In this document: in pieces, positions 1-9,075 of the stretch
Layout: each line of letters starts with the position of its first letter
Numbering within the stretch: the first letter of the stretch is position 1
NCBI GenBank assembly: GCA_028456385.1
Contig: JALNQF010000136.1
Location: 56,801-120,800, forward strand
Reading direction: 5' to 3'
Source: Ophiosphaerella korrae
Lineage: Eukaryota; Ascomycota; Dothideomycetes; Pleosporales; Phaeosphaeriaceae
DNA: 64,000 nucleotides
Position numbers and translations under genes: made by a program
The notes under the pieces: generated by a model
Told to the model about the DNA's origin: nothing
Databases searched by the model: none
What the model saw: only the letters and a program-made list of their open reading frames with translations

Positions 1-1061
1 AATATTACTAATAATAGATAGAGAGACAATAGGAATATTTAGCGTAGGACCTACTATAGCAATACTAAACGCCTTATCTAGATCTAGCTTAGCTTCTAGA
101 GCTACTAACTACTTAGCTAATTTCTTATTATTTAAGGCCTTTATCTTACAAAGATAAGAGAGACGAGCTTAATTATTTACTAGCTTACTCTACGTAAGCT
201 TTTAGATACGCTTACACTTAGCTTTAGCTTCTGTAATTTAAGATAGTAATTTCTCTTAAGTTTAGTTAATAGCTTTCCCTATTATTGTTAAGCCTAGATA
301 TAAGAATAAGCGTAATAAATATATACTTAGAAAGAGAAACACTAGATACGTTATAAGAACTACGCATATTCGCGTAAATATATACTTTATAAGCCCTACT
401 ATTATTTATAGAAATAATATAAGGAAGAGACTTAGAGTTTAACTTAGGAGAAGTATAACAAGAATAAGGAAATATTTTAATACTATTACGTAATACACAA
501 TTAGTAAGAAGATAGTAATAACGCGTAGATAAAATAGGTATTAGAGAGGATAAAGAACTCTATATTAACAAAGAAACTAGATTAATAACCTTAGCTCTAG
601 GATAGATAAACAAGGGCCTACTTAGAAGAAGAGATAGTATTATAGTAGTAATAGAAGAACTATAGATAGAACTAATTAATCCTATAAGCTTAGTCCTATA
701 CAACTCTAAAGGCTATAAGCCTAACTAGGAAGCTACGCATAATTAGGACACCTAGAGTAATCTATAATCTATAGACTCTTAGTAGTAGTAGATTATAGAT
801 TAAGCTAATCTATAATCTATTAATCTTAGTAAATATAGATTATAGATTATAGTAAGTATATAGTTATTAGTAATACGCATTATTAGGATAGTATTAGTAA
901 TTTAATCCTTTAACTATAGAACGCTAATACAAGATAGTTACAAAACATCTTCTATTATTTATAGTTATTATAGATCCTAATATAAACTTTTATTATTATC
1001 TCTTAATCTACTAGCCCTCTCTAGATAGGTTCCTATAGTTAACGATAGGAGGCTAGTAATA
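1..1061 (+). mobile_element. 3' part of a RIP-mutated chromodomain Gypsy element with its 3' LTR
   Basis: The sequence is AT-rich and has stops in all frames. Positions 1-637 are the reverse complement of the stretch just inside the left LTR of the element at 19217, so this copy runs on the + strand and is cut by the window edge. Its 3' LTR spans about 638-1061. It begins TATTATAG (mutated end of the family) and contains the conserved block mirrored in all the other LTRs here. The sequence directly after it (1062 onward) is the integrase C-terminus of another copy, so this element probably inserted into that one. Its left end and target duplication lie outside the window. Confidence 0.75.
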
Positions 1062-2535
1062 TAATATAAAAAAATATTAGGAGTAAGAAACTAAGTTTAA
1101 AATTAGACTACGTTAAGATAAGACTATATAAAATTAAGAAAGAAGTTACGCTAGTTATATTTAAATTAAAGCTACTAAATAAAATAAAGATATACTTAAC
1201 TTTTTATATAGTACTACTTAAGATAGTACTATAAAATATAGAACTACTAGTATATAAAGTAGATACGTATAGAGAATAAAAAGAATAAGAAGTTAAAGAA
1301 ATCTTAGTATACTAGTTCTATAATAGTAGAAACTATTACCTAGTAAAATAGATAGGTATAGATAAAAAAAGAAAACTATAGAAAAATATATAAGAGCTAG
1401 AAGATAACCTTAACTACTTTAAAAAACTAAAGGAGTTCTAAAGTTAAAACCTTCTAGAGCGCTTTATAGTAAACTAAGAAAATTAGTATTACTAATAATA
1501 AATAAAGAGACGTTAAGAATATCTAATATAATAAGAGCTAGAGTAGCCTCTATAGTATCTTTAAAGTCTATCTTAGCTTCTAAAGTATAAGACTATTTAG
1601 ATAATTTAGTATTATTATAGGCCTTTATCTTATAAAGATACTTAATATAAAAATAAAGATTTACTAGCTTATAAAAAGTTAGCTTATACTTAGCCTTAGT
1701 AGTAGTAAGCTATAATAATAGTATTTCTTAAGCTTAGTTAATAGCTTACCTTATATAACTTAGTAAGAAGAGACTATATAGAAATTAAATACTTATACTT
1801 TATAAGAGAAACACTTAAAAGAGTATATTTATATTAGATATTAGTAAGGATATATTTACTATAATATTTACTATCCTTTAAAGAAATAAAATAAGTAAGC
1901 TTTAAGTAAGTATAATAAATATAAAGAAATATTTTAACTCTATTATAAGTAATATAAGTAATAAGAAGAAGTTTATTATAATTAGAATAAGAAGATATAG
2001 AGAATAATAAAGAATTAGAAATAAATAAAGAAACTAGACTAATAACCTTAGGCCTAGAGTAGAGAAATAAGAACTTACCTAAAAAAAAGAATAGTATTAT
2101 AGCTATAATAATAGAAGACTAATTTAAACTAGTTAGCTTTACTATAGATAATAAAAGTATATATAACTTATAGAGTAATAAACTTAGCTAAGAAACTAAC
2201 TATAATAGAAATACGTAATAGATTTATAATTTATAATCTTAGTAAATATAAAGTATAAAGTTAGGTATATAATAGATTTATAATTTATAATCTTAGTAAA
2301 TACAAAGTATAAAGCTAGCTAAAAGACGTAAGTATATAGTTAGTAATAAATACCTATTATTAGGATAGTATTAGTAATTTAATTATTAACTACAAGCGAT
2401 ATTACAAGATAGTTGTAAAATATCTTCTATTATTTATAGTATATTATAGATTATAATATAAACTTTTAATATTACCTCTTAATCTACTAATACCCTTTAG
2501 GCTATTAGGAAGTTAACTCTAGTAAGCCTATTATA
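1062..2535 (+). mobile_element. 3' part of a second RIP-mutated chromodomain Gypsy element with its 3' LTR
   Basis: In the + direction the sequence reads as the C-terminal end of a Gypsy Pol. A basic integrase tail is followed at about 1261-1440 by a decayed chromodomain, recognisable from the YLVK-x-IG core and the acidic tail after it, then about 650 bp of 3' non-coding sequence. The LTR is 2095-2535 (441 bp). Stops replace Trp and Gln codons, as expected for C-to-T change in CA context. The upstream Gag, RT and integrase core are missing, either displaced by the element at 1-1061 or outside the window. Confidence 0.72.
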
Positions 2536-2929
2536 TAGTAGATTAAGAGTTAATAATAAAAGCTTATATAGTAATCTATAATAACTATAAATAATAGCTA
2601 ATTTGTATATATAATAATAAGTATTAGTATTCTATAGTTAAAGGATTAAATTACTAATACTATCCTAATAATATATATTATTATAACTATATACTTTTTC
2701 TAAGTTACTAGCTTTATAGCTTTGTAGATACTAAGCCTTATAAAGTTATAAAGTTACTAGCTTTATAGCTTTATAGGTACTAAGCCTTATAAAGCTGCGA
2801 AGTTATTACGTGTCCTAGTTGTAATTAACTTCCTAATCTAGATCGTTACCCCGCTTATCCCATGCTTCGTCAGCACTTGAGTCAGGACTGATTGGTTCCA
2901 TCTCGGTTTCTCTTGTTACACCTGTAACA
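2536..2929 (-). repeat. LTR copy in opposite orientation, partly spared from RIP
   Basis: This matches the left LTRs of the full-length elements at 19217, 31404, 43358 and 55785, but lacks about the first 40 bp where it abuts the LTR ending at 2535. The right end carries the family terminus, CACCTGTAACA at 2919-2929. The left half (2536 to about 2790) is heavily AT-shifted. The right half (about 2790-2929) keeps many CA and TG dinucleotides and so shows the near-ancestral LTR sequence. A short stretch after 2929 resembles the element interior and then diverges, so this is a truncated copy and not a clean solo LTR. Confidence 0.7.
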
Positions 2930-3422
2930 CTCCTCTCTAAGTTGAGTGAGTACGGCTACCTTAACGCTAGCGATAACTACCTTACGATAGTCTAGATAGA
3001 GTAGAGGCATTACGCACGTAAGTTAAATCGATTTGAAAAATGAAAACAGCTCTAGAGGTAAGTTGCTAAGATTAAACTGTTTAAAGGCCTTAAGAGGTAA
3101 CTTGTAGGTTATGTCAGCACTAAGCAGGGTACAGAGATTGCTAGCGTTACTAGCGTTTTAATTCCTTTCAAACCGCATCAAAAACCCCTCGGCGATCCGA
3201 ACACGCGCCGTTTAAATTTACGATTCGTATTTATGTTTGAATAAACAGGCACAAATTCTGGCTCACCGAACAGGGCCTAATATGAAGGTATACACAGTCA
3301 CGAATCTAGAGACATTCTATGGTACTTTGTTATCATTGTATGTATGTACCGTCTTTGAAGAGCTTCATGACAGGACCAGAAATGAATTGTTTGATTCGAC
3401 GAAGTCAGATTGTGGGTCTCTA
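2930..3422. other. Transition from RIP-mutated repeats to gene space; no gene seen
   Basis: Base composition recovers gradually from AT-rich to balanced. Several CTAGCG-like words remain (around 2970 and 3140-3160), but I see no paired ends, no coding frame and no RNA gene. From about 3290 onward the sequence is probably the 3' flank of the SDR gene that ends at 3423. Confidence 0.5.
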
Positions 3423-4394
3423 CTAAGCCTTTGCAGCGCATTTGGCAAAGACTTGCTGCGTAAAGGCCCACACTTTCTCGCCCACCCCACGCTCTCTCAT
3501 GGGCGCAAGAACGGCCTCGCTGTCCTTGCGGTCCCCCGTTGGGCCAATGAGGAAGATACCACCGCCCGATTTAGTCAATTGGTCCAGGCCATCAGGCACG
3601 GGCACGAGGCCTGGTTGCACAGCATAGCGATCATTGGTGGCATGGAAGACAACGCGCTGACCTGCCTCATCCTGGGTTCTGGGGTTCGGTGGATTCAAGC
3701 CAAAACTGTTGCTGCGAGCGAGGCCGGGGGTAGCAACGGCACCGGGATGGCAGTGGGCGATGCTCAAGCGCGGATTCTCCATGGCCAGGCGTTCGAGGGC
3801 CAAGGTGCCCATGGTACAAGCATGTCGCGACGAATTCCACATGGACCAGTTTGCAGGATCGCGGAGGTCCAGATCTTGCTCGTTGAGAGGCGACTCTTCG
3901 CCCGCGGCCAGCACCGAGACTACGCGCGGAGAGGGCGCAGCATTCAGCAAGGGCAGCAGGCGCTGCAGTGCACGCAGACGCGAGTAGTAGCGTGTGGACA
4001 TGGACGGGTCCAAGCCCTCGACGGTATCGACGCGACCCTCAAAAGCAAAGAAGCCCGGCGACATGATGAGGAGGTCGACCTTGGCCTCGCGCTGCAGCAC
4101 AACGTCCATGGCACGGTCCATGTCGCCAACGAGTGAGGCATCGGCACAGAGTAACGTGTATGTGCCGGAGGGATTGGCGTGACGCAACGTGCCGAGGAAC
4201 TCGTCGTGGGCGGCCGCTGTTTGGTCGCGGGCGGTGCTGTAGATGTGGGGGGCGGTGGCGGAGCGGGCCAGGTGCTCCAATGCGCTCTGGCCGATGCCTG
4301 AGGTTGCGCCCACAAACACGGCCACCAGGCCCTGGGCTTGCGCCACCAACGCGAGGCGCCGGTTGGATTGCTGCACGGCGGCGAGCTCGACCAT
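3423..4394 (-). CDS. Atypical short-chain dehydrogenase/reductase family protein
   Basis: A single open frame of 323 aa with no intron needed. The N-terminal half has a Rossmann nucleotide-binding motif, GATSGIG (about residues 29-35), followed by helix and strand segments typical of SDRs. The usual NNAG block is replaced by MSPG. The Tyr-x-x-x-Lys catalytic pair is not seen where expected: the helix after the VVSVLAAG strand reads SSRHACTMGTLALERLA. The PG motif of the C-terminal half (HCHPGAV) is present. This fits the divergent SDR-like proteins found in many fungal metabolite clusters, where the substrate is usually unknown. It lies at the left edge of the island, divergent from the regulator at 6413 with a Tc1 relic between. 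A role in the pathway is inferred from position only. It could be a non-catalytic or differently catalysing SDR. Confidence 0.83.
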   Translation of the reverse strand: MVELAAVQQSNRRLALVAQAQGLVAVFVGATSGIGQSALEHLARSATAPHIYSTARDQTAAAHDEFLGTLRHANPSGTYTLLCADASLVGDMDRAMDVVLQREAKVDLLIMSPGFFAFEGRVDTVEGLDPSMSTRYYSRLRALQRLLPLLNAAPSPRVVSVLAAGEESPLNEQDLDLRDPANWSMWNSSRHACTMGTLALERLAMENPRLSIAHCHPGAVATPGLARSNSFGLNPPNPRTQDEAGQRVVFHATNDRYAVQPGLVPVPDGLDQLTKSGGGIFLIGPTGDRKDSEAVLAPMRERGVGEKVWAFTQQVFAKCAAKA

Positions 4395-4796
4395 GTTGCG
4401 TGCTCGACGATGTTTCGGGTGGTTTGGGCCTTATCGCGCCTCTGGCTGCGGTGCGCGACGGACACGGCTGGGCTGACGGTGGCTGTGATGAGTGAGACCC
4501 AGTAAGCCCTCCAGCCGGGCAGCAGAGGGCTTTATCTTGTTCGTGTCATGCTGGATCTAGTCGCTGCGTCTGCTTTTGCCCCGAGCCCGATGCTCTGGCG
4601 GCGCAGAACAGGCGGGGAGTGCTCGAGTCCGCGTTTGCGTTGTCGTGCGCCGCTATAGGCTCGGTCCGCCGAATGGTTCGCAATGTGCCGTACCGTGCCG
4701 TGCCGTGCCCTGCGCCCTGCGCCCTCGTTCCTGCTGCGCGCGCCAGCAGCCGTGGCGTCGCCGGCCTGGGCACGTCGACGGCCTGTTACAAGGGGG
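4395..4796. other. Upstream region of the SDR gene
   Basis: GC-rich and not RIP-mutated. It should hold the promoter of the minus-strand SDR that starts at 4394. I see no clear TATA element. The only distinctive structure is the short GTGCC-type simple repeat annotated separately. Confidence 0.45.
4684..4725. repeat. Short simple repeat of GTGCC/GCCCT units
   Basis: About eight imperfect pentamer-like units (GTGCC, then CTGCG and CCCTG variants) run in tandem just upstream of the Tc1-like relic. It produces spurious short open frames on both strands and has no coding support. Confidence 0.6.
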
Positions 4797-4927
4797 GGAT
4801 ACATACGGATTGCTAGCGCGTTCGGTGGGGGCAGGTCTGTGCGTGGAAGGCTCGAGAATCTGTAACACTGTTTTACATACAGTTTTGCTAGTAACTAAAC
4901 GTACTAAATTTATGCCTTTTCCTTAAG

Positions 4928-5995
4928 ATGCCAAAAACGCTATAACGCCGGCTTAGCTACAAGCAACGCATACAGATATAGACCCTTAGAGAGGAGGGCC
5001 TATCCTAGGAATAAATTGCAGGGAAGCTTAGTATTCCTTAGTCTACTATTTCTTACTACTTAAAGACCTAGCTAACGCCTATAAAGCCTTATAGCTAGCT
5101 ACTAATACCTAATATACTTCTTTAAAAGCTACTTATACTCTATACTACCTAGAACACTAAGTAACGCTATAAGACTTGTAAAGAAATTACTAACAAGCTT
5201 AGTATTATCTACTACTATACGTTAATTAAAGCCTTTAAGAAAGAGCTCTATTACTTCTAGAAGGCTATAGAGAAGCCTTTTCTTATACCTAAATAAATAT
5301 ATTACTACCTAATATAGCCCTAGGATTCTATATTCTAGAGTAATAAGTAATAAGATAGTTATAGCTAGAGTAATAAGATATCTATTATACTTAGCTAGAG
5401 TAAAGTCTAAGTAACTAGAAGAGTAGAGGAAAAGTACTTACTTAAGTATAGTATACCTAAATTCTATAGCTACTCTTTAGGCTAAGTATAAGTAATAATA
5501 TTAAGGTAATAAAAAGGTCCTTTAATCTACTTTAAGAAGGACTAGCTATTAGCTAAAAGTACTATTAATTCTAACGTATATATATAATAGATTCTACTAT
5601 ATATATAGGAGTTTCTAAAGACTAAGGCTAAGAGTAAGCGTAAGTACTAGTACTAGCGCAAGTACTAGTACTAGCGCAAGTATTAGCACTAGCGCGAGTA
5701 CTAGAACAATAGTAGTATCTATACCTCTTAGAAGACTACTAGAGCCTATATAGTAATAGGTATTAATAAAGCAAAGTAGCTAGTAAACTCGCTAGATTTA
5801 AACCCTATTAAGAACGTTTAGCGCCTTCTAAAATATCGAGTACAGAAGTAGTATCTATATATAGAGGCTAAACTAATGCAATACATAAGGGAGGAGTAGG
5901 ATAAAATTAGAATCGACAACTACCTCAAATATATTAGATCTATGAAGTAGCGCTGCTAGGCGGTAATAATAGCGGGTGGCGGACACACTAAATAG
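4928..5995 (+). pseudogene. Tc1-like transposase pseudogene
   Basis: One frame of 356 codons runs from an ATG at 4928 to a stop at 5995 with no frameshift but many in-frame TAG/TAA. The start reads MPKTL-x-RRLS. A helix-turn-helix region follows, then near the end the hallmark DLNPI-x-NV segment of the DD34E catalytic core, in which the catalytic Glu codon is now Lys (around 5809). The C-terminus ends AGGGHTK, as in fungal Tc1-like transposases. The stops fit CAG/CAA/TGG codons converted by RIP. An 18-bp tandem repeat sits inside the coding region at about 5637-5705. Confidence 0.82.
5637..5705. repeat. 18-bp tandem repeat inside the Tc1-like transposase relic
   Basis: About three to four copies of AGTACTAGTACTAGCGCA with small changes. 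In the transposase frame it encodes a repeated basic hexapeptide with stops where Gln codons would have been. Confidence 0.7.
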
Positions 5996-6103
5996 TAACC
6001 TAATGTATTTTACTTAGTAATTAATCCTTATACAAAAAGGCATAGTCAATACATGTAGCCAGTGGGGCCCGAACTACGCTAGCAATCCGTATGTGTTCCC
6101 CCG

Positions 6104-6412
6104 TATCCCCAGGTGGACAGGCCTACCGGTGCGCAGTGGCCGCCTTGCGCATCACGTGACGTGCACTGTTCCTCCTGATGCCAGAAGCGAGCAGCCTGCG
6201 AGAAGCGACTGCAACGCGCTGTTGCCGGACCACTATCTACTTTCAACAGGAGCTGACTGTAAGCTGCGAAGCTAAGTTGTCAGCAATGGCGGCATGCGCT
6301 TCGTGGCCCTATTTCCGTCGCTGCTTCTCGCAAGTAGCGACTGCCTCCTGTCTTCTCATCATCGGGGTCCAACTCGCCCACGGCCTCGTTCGCTACACCA
6401 CAAACGCCTTCC
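6104..6412. promoter_or_regulatory. Upstream region of the Zn2Cys6 regulator
   Basis: About 300 bp of non-RIP sequence lies between the Tc1 relic and the regulator ATG at 6413. It is GC-balanced and contains CACGTGACGTG at about 6153-6163, an E-box/CRE-like word. I see no clear TATA box. The transposon insertion may have shortened the original promoter. Confidence 0.4.
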
Positions 6413-7855
6413 ATGCCACCCAGCCAAGCCACAGCCGTGGCCCCTACACCAGCCCAGTTGCCCCGGAAGGAGTCGCTGTCGTCCAGCAAGGCGCCCTCGC
6501 TCACCGATGTCACGTTGCGCAACAGCTGCGACCCCTGCGGCGCCTCCAAGGTCAAATGCAATGGCCAAAAGCCAGAGTGTAGCCGCTGCGTGAAGAAGCA
6601 TCTCGATTGCTCCTACAGCATTCCGAAACGCCCTGGTAGACCCCAGCAGACCAAGCGCCAACGCAGGCAAGATGGGTCTACTACGAATTCGCGTCCGAGC
6701 TCGTCCGCCGCCAGCATGCCCAATCTGTGTGATGAAACGGACGAGCTTGTCGTGGACGTCGGCCGCGTCGACCATGGCCGATCCTTGCAACACTCGCCAA
6801 CAACCCCATCTTCGTTAACGCACGACCAAACACCTTCTTTACCATCGAGCGAACGCACTTTGCAAGACTTTGGTTCGCAATCAGATCTGTCACTACCGTC
6901 TCTGATCGAGCCATGGGGCCCAACGCCATCTATGTCGCCCGCCGAATTTCAGAAACTCTTCGACTTGGCTTGCTTCGAAACAGGCTACGAGGGACTGGAT
7001 CACAGTGATAATCTGTACACGGCCATGGAAGAGGATCAAGACTCTCTGATGATGGCGGGGGCGCCCCAAATCTTTCCAGAACTTGTCACCTCCTTGTCAC
7101 CTATGCAGAACCCGCATGGAAGTGAATTATCATTAGATGCCGTCGATATCTTTCCATCCAATCCAAAGCCGCCCGTCTCCAAGGCCAGTTCACACACCTT
7201 GTTCCAATATCTCACGCCTCCTCAAGACAGTCGCTCCACCACCACGTCGGACCATCTCAAGAGTCTATTTTCTACCTGCTTGTGTCAGGCGAGCACACTA
7301 GACTTGACGGCCAGGCCGACGCCCTCTCAGAGTATCCGCAACCGGCCACAGGGGGAATTACTAAGCTTCGAAGAAGTCCTCGAGATGAACCAGAAGGCGA
7401 CAGAAACAGTCTCTATCATCCTCAAGTGCCCGTGCCCAAAAGACGCTTACCTTCTGGTTCCTTTAGCACTCGCCATGTATAAGACACTTGAATGGTTTGA
7501 TGCTGCGGTACTCGCTGGAAAGTCTAGTGTGATATCCGTACCCCGGGCTGGTATCGATGGAGAAAGTTTTGCGGGAGAGGATCCTTCCCGGACCGCGGCG
7601 CAAATTGTCTTGTCAAGACTTCCCACCGTTCGACGCATTGCCAATGCTCTTTGTGATCATCTACAGAATGCGAATCAAGGCTCTCAGAATAGTGACAAAG
7701 TCGCTACTGATCAGCAGCAATCTCAGACCAATGGGTTATTTTCCCAGAAATCCACGGCCTCACCCATGTTTGCCGGGCTGCTTGGGGATTTGGACACGAA
7801 TCTCACGAGCCGCACTCGGGAACTTGCAAGCAAGGCAATCAGCCAAATTAGATAA
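6413..7855 (+). CDS. AflR-type Zn2Cys6 transcription factor (pathway regulator)
   Basis: Intronless frame of 480 aa. The N-terminus holds a zinc binuclear cluster with Cys39, Cys42, Cys49, Cys56, Cys59 and Cys66 in the spacing C-x2-C-x6-C-x6-C-x2-C-x6-C, followed at once by a PKRPGRP linker. This matches the aflatoxin-regulator (AflR) class, including its KRxGR linker. The middle is Ser/Pro/Thr-rich and probably carries activation regions. The C-terminal part (about residues 310-390) has the conserved block around ETVSIILKCPCPKDAYLL that defines the AflR C-terminal domain. AflR proteins bind cluster promoters and usually act with AflS/AflJ, and an AflS-like gene lies at 13167. It is convergent with the anthrone-oxygenase-like gene, 202 bp away. 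It is most likely the cluster-specific activator. The target genes are inferred. Confidence 0.92.
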   Translation: MPPSQATAVAPTPAQLPRKESLSSSKAPSLTDVTLRNSCDPCGASKVKCNGQKPECSRCVKKHLDCSYSIPKRPGRPQQTKRQRRQDGSTTNSRPSSSAASMPNLCDETDELVVDVGRVDHGRSLQHSPTTPSSLTHDQTPSLPSSERTLQDFGSQSDLSLPSLIEPWGPTPSMSPAEFQKLFDLACFETGYEGLDHSDNLYTAMEEDQDSLMMAGAPQIFPELVTSLSPMQNPHGSELSLDAVDIFPSNPKPPVSKASSHTLFQYLTPPQDSRSTTTSDHLKSLFSTCLCQASTLDLTARPTPSQSIRNRPQGELLSFEEVLEMNQKATETVSIILKCPCPKDAYLLVPLALAMYKTLEWFDAAVLAGKSSVISVPRAGIDGESFAGEDPSRTAAQIVLSRLPTVRRIANALCDHLQNANQGSQNSDKVATDQQQSQTNGLFSQKSTASPMFAGLLGDLDTNLTSRTRELASKAISQIR

Positions 7856-8057
7856 GAGATAGAACTTCGACATGGACGTTAACACTCGCTGCAAAGCAAA
7901 CACAATCCAAGATTTCAGCATTTTCGAGGCACATTTTCAATGCTAGATGCCAGGCATAATCAACCTCCTATCACCAGTCCACAAGCAGTCGTCGCACATC
8001 TGTTCTTGCAATCTGCAGCGCAACTAGTTTCTCGCTACCGAAACTTCGAGCCAGAAT

Positions 8058-8627
8058 TTAAATGAATCGGAGCATCGCCAGAAGTCCCGTGACCGCCCCG
8101 GCAAGTGGCAACAGCGAGCGGACTCCATGCAACCTGGTCCACGTACCAATCATCTTGTTCACGCGTTCCTTCTCCACGGCCGTCTTCCCATTGCTAGTTA
8201 CGGCTTCGGCGTCGAAAAGCGCCGTGTTAATGCGGTTCATGAAGATCCACGTATACGGCACAATACCAAAATTGAAGGCGGACGCCGCCGCATACGGCTT
8301 CCAGCTTCCTCCCGATACAGCCTGCGCCCACGCCGCGTAAATGTAAATGGTTCCGGTGACGACAGCAAGTGCAGGACCTTGCACATGGCCACGGTAAAAG
8401 ATCTGAGCCCACTGCTGTAAGAGTAGTGGGGTACTCTTTTGTGTCTGGACAAGGACAGGCATGGTGATTGAGTAGAGGGACATTAAAATTCCTCCACAGG
8501 AATTCGTTAGTTTTTTTGGGTTTTGTGAGAAGAGATGCTCGGTGTACTCACCGGATAAAAATGTCCCTGTAATAATTGCTACCGCCTCTGGGCCTACCAC
8601 TAGGCTTCGTTCGATGTGAAGAGACAT
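8058..8627 (-). CDS. Anthrone-oxygenase-like DUF1772 membrane protein
   Basis: Modelled as two exons, 8627-8552 and 8491-8058 on the minus strand, giving 169 aa. The 60-nt intron 8492-8551 is in frame and has no stop, so the unspliced frame (189 aa) also reads through. Removal is favoured because it has a GTGAGT donor and a CTAAC branch-like site and restores one continuous hydrophobic helix (AVAIITGTFLSGILMSLYS). The acceptor, GGAG, is not the usual YAG. Four hydrophobic segments and the motif LLLQQWAQIFYRGHVQGPA fit the DUF1772 proteins that oxidise anthrones to anthraquinones (the emodin-anthrone and norsolorinic-anthrone oxidase type). It shares a 448-bp divergent promoter with the reductase at 9076. 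An expected role is emodin anthrone to emodin at a membrane. Identity is by family pattern only. Confidence 0.82.
   Translation of the reverse strand: MSLHIERSLVVGPEAVAIITGTFLSGEYTEHLFSQNPKKLTNSCGGILMSLYSITMPVLVQTQKSTPLLLQQWAQIFYRGHVQGPALAVVTGTIYIYAAWAQAVSGGSWKPYAAASAFNFGIVPYTWIFMNRINTALFDAEAVTSNGKTAVEKERVNKMIGTWTRLHGVRSLLPLAGAVTGLLAMLRFI
8492..8551 (-). other. In-frame 60-nt intron of the anthrone-oxygenase-like gene
   Basis: Donor GTGAGT at 8551-8546, branch-like ACTAAC near 8510, acceptor AG at 8493-8492. It is 20 codons long with no stop and encodes a polar insert (Glu/His/Asn/Lys-rich) that would break the first membrane helix. The acceptor has G and not a pyrimidine before AG, which lowers certainty. 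Confidence 0.68.
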
Positions 8628-9075
8628 TTCGATGGTGGAGACGTTGTGTTTGACCGGATGGTAGGATAGACACGCGTCAATTGCAAGCCAGTCAGCGCCA
8701 AACTCTGGACAAAGTGCTATTTATCTTGAAAGGTCGCATTCACTTTAGATGACTACAATCATCCTTCCTCGGCCGAGCGCCCTAGACATGGTCATTTTTG
8801 TCCATTCAACATCGAGAGTTCTCTAATTTGCAGTTTCTATCGGGGTTGCGCGCTTCTGAAAGGGCCCGTCCCGAAACCCGTCGAACGCACCGACATCGAC
8901 CCGCTGACTGCGTGATGCCAATTCCGAGATCCCGACATTTCCTCGGGCAAGGTAACACTTGTGATATAATGGCTAGGGCGCTACAAACTCCCCATCCTTC
9001 GATACTCACCTGATCATTGCATACCCCACCGTCACTCATCCGAATCGTCGAATCATCGCTAATCATACTATCGCC
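8628..9075. promoter_or_regulatory. Divergent promoter, anthrone oxygenase-like gene and reductase
   Basis: A 448-bp bidirectional intergenic region. It carries a perfect 10-bp palindrome CTCGGCCGAG at 8768-8777 and a CCTCGGGC word near 8939, both containing the CGG half-sites favoured by Zn2Cys6 proteins. The shared placement suggests co-expression of the two genes. Use of these sites by the AflR-like protein is inference; I found no TCG-N5-CGA match. Confidence 0.5.

Larger units (their letters stand above)
4797..6103 (+). mobile_element. RIP-inactivated Tc1/mariner-like DNA transposon
   Basis: Terminal inverted repeats flank a dead transposase. The left end at about 4797-4830 and the reverse complement of about 6063-6103 share an 18-base perfect core (4801-4818 against the mirror block ending near 6094) and then imperfect pairing. 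A TA lies at 4800-4801 on the left, but the matching right-hand dinucleotide reads TG, so the target duplication is not clean. The body is AT-rich with TA excess. It lies in the divergent intergenic space between the SDR and the Zn2Cys6 regulator. Confidence 0.8.

Noticed and set aside
3237..4136. A 299-codon open frame on the + strand
   Set aside because: It lies antisense to the SDR gene, has no family pattern and is explained by codon structure of the opposite strand.
3944..4465. 173-codon minus-strand frame
   Set aside because: Overlaps the SDR in another frame; Arg/Ser/Pro-rich shadow of GC-rich coding DNA.
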